A stretch of 64,000 nucleotides of DNA, from contig NW_027441273.1 in NCBI RefSeq assembly GCF_949628215.1, positions 1-64,000 on the forward strand, written 5' to 3'. The notes below the pieces were generated by a model, which searched no databases, was not told the DNA's origin, and saw only the letters and a list, made by a program, of their open reading frames with translations. Within the stretch, counting starts at the first letter, position 1; each line of letters starts with the position of its first letter. Position numbers and translations under genes: made by a program. Positions 60,215-64,000 of the stretch are shown piece after piece. Source of the DNA: Phalacrocorax aristotelis. Its lineage: Eukaryota; Chordata; Aves; Suliformes; Phalacrocoracidae.

Positions 60215-60507
60215 CTCATGTTTCTCTGCACCTTCCCCACTCCCACAGCCCCAGCAGTGTCAGTCGTTGCCTCCGCACCGCCCACCACCAAAGTGCCTCG
60301 AGCATTTTAGTCCTTCTGTCTCGACTGCTTTAAAAATCAGGTGGCCGTTACCGTCCTCCCTCCTGCCCCACTCACCCCCACCCCACGCCCTAGGGAGGAG
60401 AAGCAGCACAAACGACCTGGGGAGAAAGGTCCCCTTTCCCACCCCCCACCCCCCCGGAGTGAGCCCCATCAGTTGCTGTAGGCCTGCGGCATCAGGGCTG
60501 TGACAGG
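60215..60507. repeat. Right paralogous segment, part 1
   Basis: Matches 46775-47045 of the left segment (AGCCCCAGCAGTG, CTCGAGCATTTTAG, CTCGACTGCTTTAAAAATC, GGCATCAGGGCTGTGA). Confidence 0.75.
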
Positions 60508-61140
60508 GAGAGCAGCAAGTCAACAGCTCCTAGAGGGTTAAAGAAGAAAATCAATCAGGGGAACACAGCTGCCCTTCCGAAGGCAGGCTGCCTGGGGTGA
60601 GGGGGGCAGCTGTGCTGTCAGGGCACAGGGCAGCCAGGCAGACCAGGTGCCAGTGGCTGACCTGCAAAGGAGCTGTGCACTGCTGAGCCTTGGGCTTCGT
60701 TGGCTTGGCAGCGCCTCGCCTCGCCTCTGCACTGCCAGGACCCTGCTCTGCTCATCCTGCGTAAGCACAAGGCTTCAGCGAGCACAGAACAGGAGGCCAG
60801 GGAGAGGGAGGACGTCACCGGGGAAAAAAAAGTCATGCGGGGGGGCCATTTCAGGGGAAAGCGTTTGGGAGGGCACAGACACACGCAGAGGGAGGGCGGG
60901 GGGAGGACGCGGACACTGCTGGACAGGGGCATGTCTGGGCAGACACGCCACGGGGAACATGCATGGGGATGACTGACACCAGGGGGTCCCCCCAGGATAA
61001 TCCACAACGGGCAACTCACCTGGGCTAACCTGCAGCAGATGATCCGCTCCAGATAACTGACCCACTCCGGAGAATCCATTCCAGATAAGCCCCAGCAATG
61101 CCCCTCAAACTGCCGGTGTTTCACCCCAAATTTTCCCCAG
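60508..61140. other. Extra sequence in the right paralogous segment
   Basis: About 630 bp with no counterpart in the left segment. Right part has ACTC(A/C)..GATAA-like short repeats near 60990-61090. Unidentified; either an insertion here or a deletion on the left. Confidence 0.5.
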
Positions 61141-61665
61141 TTTAGGGTTTTCGGTGGGTTTATTTAGTTTTGGTGATTTCTGGTTGGATGGTTTGGCTTT
61201 TTTTGTTGTTGTTCGGGTTACTTTGGTTTTGTCCGTTTGGGGTTTTTTTTTTTGCTTTTCCATAAGGTAAAAGTTGGGATTGCTTTTCCAAACGGTTCAC
61301 TTCCGGGTTTTTTTCACCCTTTCCACAACATTGAAATTGGCGATTTTTTTGCTTTTGTGCATGAGAATGGTTAGCAGGGTTCCGCCCCCCCACCCCCGCT
61401 TTTTTTACCCCCCTCCTTTCCAACTGCACAAACCCAGCAGGAGTGGGCTTTCCCAAGAGCCCCGAATTGTTTTCTTTCCCCCAAACCTGTTTGGGGTTTT
61501 TCACCCCCCATTGCAGACCCAGACTCAGGGGCTTTGGAGTGTGTGTCTGCCCTGGCAGCAGCTCCCAGGCTGCCTACGCAGCCCCAGAGGGGAAAGTCCC
61601 CATTTGGGGGAATCGGCCCCAAATCGGGATGGGAGAAGGAGAACGGGGAAGGGGCAGCATTTGAA
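61141..61665. repeat. Right paralogous segment, part 2
   Basis: Matches about 47045-47470 (TTGCTTTTCCAAAC, TTTTGTGCATGAGAATGGTT, GGCAGCAGCTCCCAGGCTGC, GGGGGAATCGGCCCCAAATC). The minus-strand frame matching the left ORF is broken here. Confidence 0.75.
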
Positions 61666-61779
61666 AGCGCTTTTGTGCCTTCAGTTGATTGGGGGGTGGG
61701 GTGTGTGTCTAATTTTTAAATCTTCTCTATAAACATCTCTATCAACATGGTTTCTTTGCATTTTAAAACCTTACATAGC

Positions 61780-62180
61780 ATAGGCATTTGCACTATGTGT
61801 CTACTTACACATCCTTACGGAGTACATCTATATTTTATATATACTATCTGTTTTACATTTACATACAACACCTGTTTAGACTTAGCTACTATATTTACAC
61901 TTACACCTATTTAGGCTATTTACACTTACACAGAATATCTCTTTACACATACCTGTTTAGACTTCCATATTAACACGTACATAAAACAGCTATTTAGGCT
62001 AGCTATCTGCTTACTTACCCTTTGACACTTCAATCTTTTTCGACTTCTCTATTTAGACATCTACTTACAGTTATACCTCGGCTTATTTCACTCTATATAA
62101 CCTCTATTTAGATTACAAATCTACTTAGACTATGTAACACACACTAAGCGTAGATGCTCGCTCTAGTCAGACTTTCTTCT
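61780..62180 (+). repeat. Degenerate AT-rich tandem repeat
   Basis: Repeated short motifs CTATTTAGACT / CTGTTTAGACTT / CTATTTAGGCTA alternate with CTTACAC / CTACTTACA over about 400 bp. Looks like an old, heavily mutated microsatellite or minisatellite. No gene. Confidence 0.55.
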
Positions 62181-62570
62181 GCTTTGAATTCCTTCATCTA
62201 TCCTTTTCACTTTAAACTCCTTTATTTTTTGATCTAGATATGTAGACGGTCGAGTTACTTTTGTGTTTTAAAACCCTGTATCTCGATGCAGAATTTTTGT
62301 ATCCTGAAATCCGTTATATAATATAGGAGAGAGAAGTTCTTATTTCAAAATCCCTTTATACATCTATAAATTAATATTACACATGTCAATATATATAAGA
62401 GGTTTTTGTAATAGCCCCCCTGAATTTTCAGGCATTTTGGGGCTGTAACCCCCCTTTTTGGGGGGGAACCCCTACATGACGCCCCCACTCACCTGTTCCT
62501 CTGTCGCATTATCAGCTCCCCCAGTGACACCGGGGCACCCCACATGACATCATCACACCCCCCCCAGGAC
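62181..62570. other. No gene seen
   Basis: AT-rich up to about 62400, then C-rich text (GTAACCCCCC..GGGGGGGAACCCC near 62448-62472 can form a hairpin). Lies just past the poly(A) signals of the minus-strand gene. Confidence 0.4.
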
Positions 62571-62579
62571 TCCCCCTAT

Positions 62580-62646
62580 TTTATTCACCCCCAAGAAGGG
62601 CACTAAACAAGGGAATCTGCTCCAACCTGCAGCTCATTACTTTAAT
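62580..62646 (-). terminator. Minus-strand poly(A) signals
   Basis: ATTAAA on the minus strand at 62641-62646 and AATAAA at 62580-62585, 60-130 bp past the stop codon of the minus-strand ORF. Confidence 0.55.
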
Positions 62647-62708
62647 AGTGCCATTTACAAAGGTACACGCACACCCCTCCCACACCCCCCAGAAAAGGGG
62701 GAGCTCTG

Positions 62709-63062
62709 CTAAAATCTAAAAGGTGGGGCAGCCCCCCAAACAGCTGCAGCCCCCCCAGCCCCTGTCCGCAGGCTGGCGGCTGCCCCACGGCAGAGCAGGA
62801 GCGTGCCAGAGGACGGTGTCACGTCTCTCTCGGGCTCCGCTCGGACATGTTCCCGCACTGGGACGGGCTCCCCGGGGTGACAAACAGCCCCGGTCCCTGG
62901 GGGCCCCGACTCTCCCCACCGGGCAGCCCTCGCGGCCGCACCTGCGGGGCACCCGCTGGAGACAGAGCCAGGAGCCTCCAGGCCGAGGGATGGCCCCTTA
63001 CCTTCACCACGCTTAACGACCGGCAGGCATCTCTTGAGCATCACGAGACACTTAGACGACAT
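62709..63062 (-). CDS. 3' coding exon(s) of an unrecognised minus-strand gene
   Basis: On the minus strand an acceptor TTTCTGTTTTTCAG is followed directly by ATG TCG TCT AAG (63062), giving MSSKCLVMLKRCLPVVKRGE, then a donor GAAG/GTAAGG at about 63002. A 60-odd-bp interval ends in CCCCGCAG (near 62941). The frame stays open to a stop at 62709 whether or not this small interval is spliced out (117 codons unspliced, about 97 spliced). Two poly(A) signals follow. The first 20 residues look like ordinary coding sequence; the rest is Gly/Ala/Pro-rich and may be 3' UTR-like. A GC-box (GGGCGGGG) upstream near 63760 could belong to the promoter. I do not recognise the protein. Confidence 0.45.
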   Translation of the reverse strand: MSSKCLVMLKRCLPVVKRGEGKGPSLGLEAPGSVSSGCPAGAAARAARWGESGPPGTGAVCHPGEPVPVREHVRAEPERDVTPSSGTLLLCRGAAASLRTGAGGAAAVWGAAPPFRF

Positions 63063-64000
63063 CTGAAAAACAGAAATCCCAAACTATATTTCAGCACGTT
63101 AATAAAATAGCACAGAAGAAAATGGAGGAGCTCAGTCAGCATAAGGGGTAGGAAGGAAATTGAGCCGCAGGAAGATTCCAGGCACACGGGTCATGTCAAA
63201 ACACAACACATCCTTTAAAAGCTAGAGTGATTGGAACGCTTGAAAACGGTATTAAGACTAACCGATACCATTTTGAACAGATCCTTCGCGTAACACTGAA
63301 CGCTCTGGCTGGTGCTGGAAAACGTCTCATCCCTTCCTTACGGCACCGCTGCGGGGAGATAACCCCGTGAGGCTGCGGGGCAAAGTTGTACCGGAACCGG
63401 AACCTCCGCTTACAGACCCACCGCAGCAGCTACAGCCCTCGCCCTGCCGCCGCACGTCTTGCTGCCTGGCTCCACGAAGCCTGAAGTGAAGCGTGTCAAA
63501 CTTGAAAGAGTAACGTAAAAAATTAAGAATAAATCTCAGTAATTCACTTTGTGCTGAGAAGGCGGGCGCGTGTTTACGCACATCCAATATGAGCGTCTAG
63601 GCTCTAAAAGCTTTCCATTTTCCTTCTGCGTTCATTCAACTCGCACAGCCGTTCACGCGCGTCATTCCATTATCTATCTCCAAAATACACAGCAGCAACG
63701 TGACTGGGGAGTTTTGGCGCGTTACGGAGTCGGGAGGGACGTCCGCCCAGCTGCCCCGCCCAAGAGATGCTGCTGAACTGCCAGGGAAACGCGCGTCGAA
63801 AGCGAGACTGAAATAAAATACTTAAGAGCGCTCCCTCAAAATACCGGCAGGAAACACCCCCCCACAACATTCAGTCGCCCCTCATTAAATATTTACAACA
63901 AATACCTACCTGCTTAAGTACACCTAACAAATCGTACCCTACATCTGCTTGGCAGTTACAGCTGAAAGAGCGCAAGTCACATCGTAAATCAGACGATGTT
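63063..64000 (-). other. Upstream part of the minus-strand gene: intron and promoter candidate
   Basis: Minus-strand donor-like GTCT/GTAAGC (near 63402) and GCC/GTAAGG (near 63341) lie upstream of the acceptor at 63063. A modest GC-rich patch at 63,680-63,800 with GGGCGGGG could be the promoter. No protein recognised. Confidence 0.35.

Overview
The window looks like vertebrate nuclear DNA, most likely from a bird. It holds several CpG-island-like promoter regions, eukaryotic splice and poly(A) signals, an endogenous retrovirus (ERV) of gammaretrovirus-like type, and a second LTR that I recognise as an avian ERV LTR family. I see no bacterial or phage genes. I could not identify species or chromosome.

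Positions 1 to about 46,160 are a tandem array of a composite unit of about 10.13 kb: four units plus a truncated fifth, and the window opens inside a unit. Each unit reads left to right: (i) a defective provirus of about 5.57 kb (5' LTR, leader with primer-binding site, broken gag, broken pro-pol, 3' LTR, no env); (ii) a short purine-rich minisatellite stretch; (iii) a GC-rich, promoter-like block of about 2.1 kb with tandem ZNF143-type (SBS) motifs; (iv) an avian ERV LTR of about 540 bp; (v) about 1.7 kb of purine-rich DNA containing the same minisatellite, into which the provirus is inserted with a 4-bp target duplication (CAGG). All proviral copies share the same disabling lesions and insertion site, so the provirus was already dead when the unit was amplified. 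Units alternate between two sequence types (1 and 3 versus 2 and 4), giving a higher-order repeat of about 20.3 kb with patchwork exchange between types.

From about 46.04 kb the fifth unit becomes a diverged copy lacking about 590 bp of the block, and the array ends. The right flank (46.3-64 kb) is non-array DNA: a pair of diverged paralogous segments (46.6-47.5 and 58.2-61.7 kb), GC-rich CpG-island-like regions at about 49.3-50.8 and 52.25-53.1 kb (the latter with ETS motifs, a strong CTCF-type site and a minus-strand splice donor), a C-rich minisatellite of about 45 bp (51.7-52.25 kb), a minisatellite of about 77 bp carrying about ten NRF1-type palindromes (58.2-60.1 kb), a degenerate AT-rich repeat (61.8-62.2 kb), and the probable 3' end of a minus-strand gene (62.58-63.06 kb). 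No well-known host protein could be recognised. Most long open frames in the GC-rich and purine-rich DNA look like composition artefacts.

The most notable things are the composite macrosatellite that has amplified a dead provirus together with a promoter-like block, and the NRF1-site minisatellite, which has a single-copy counterpart in the paralogous segment 12 kb away.
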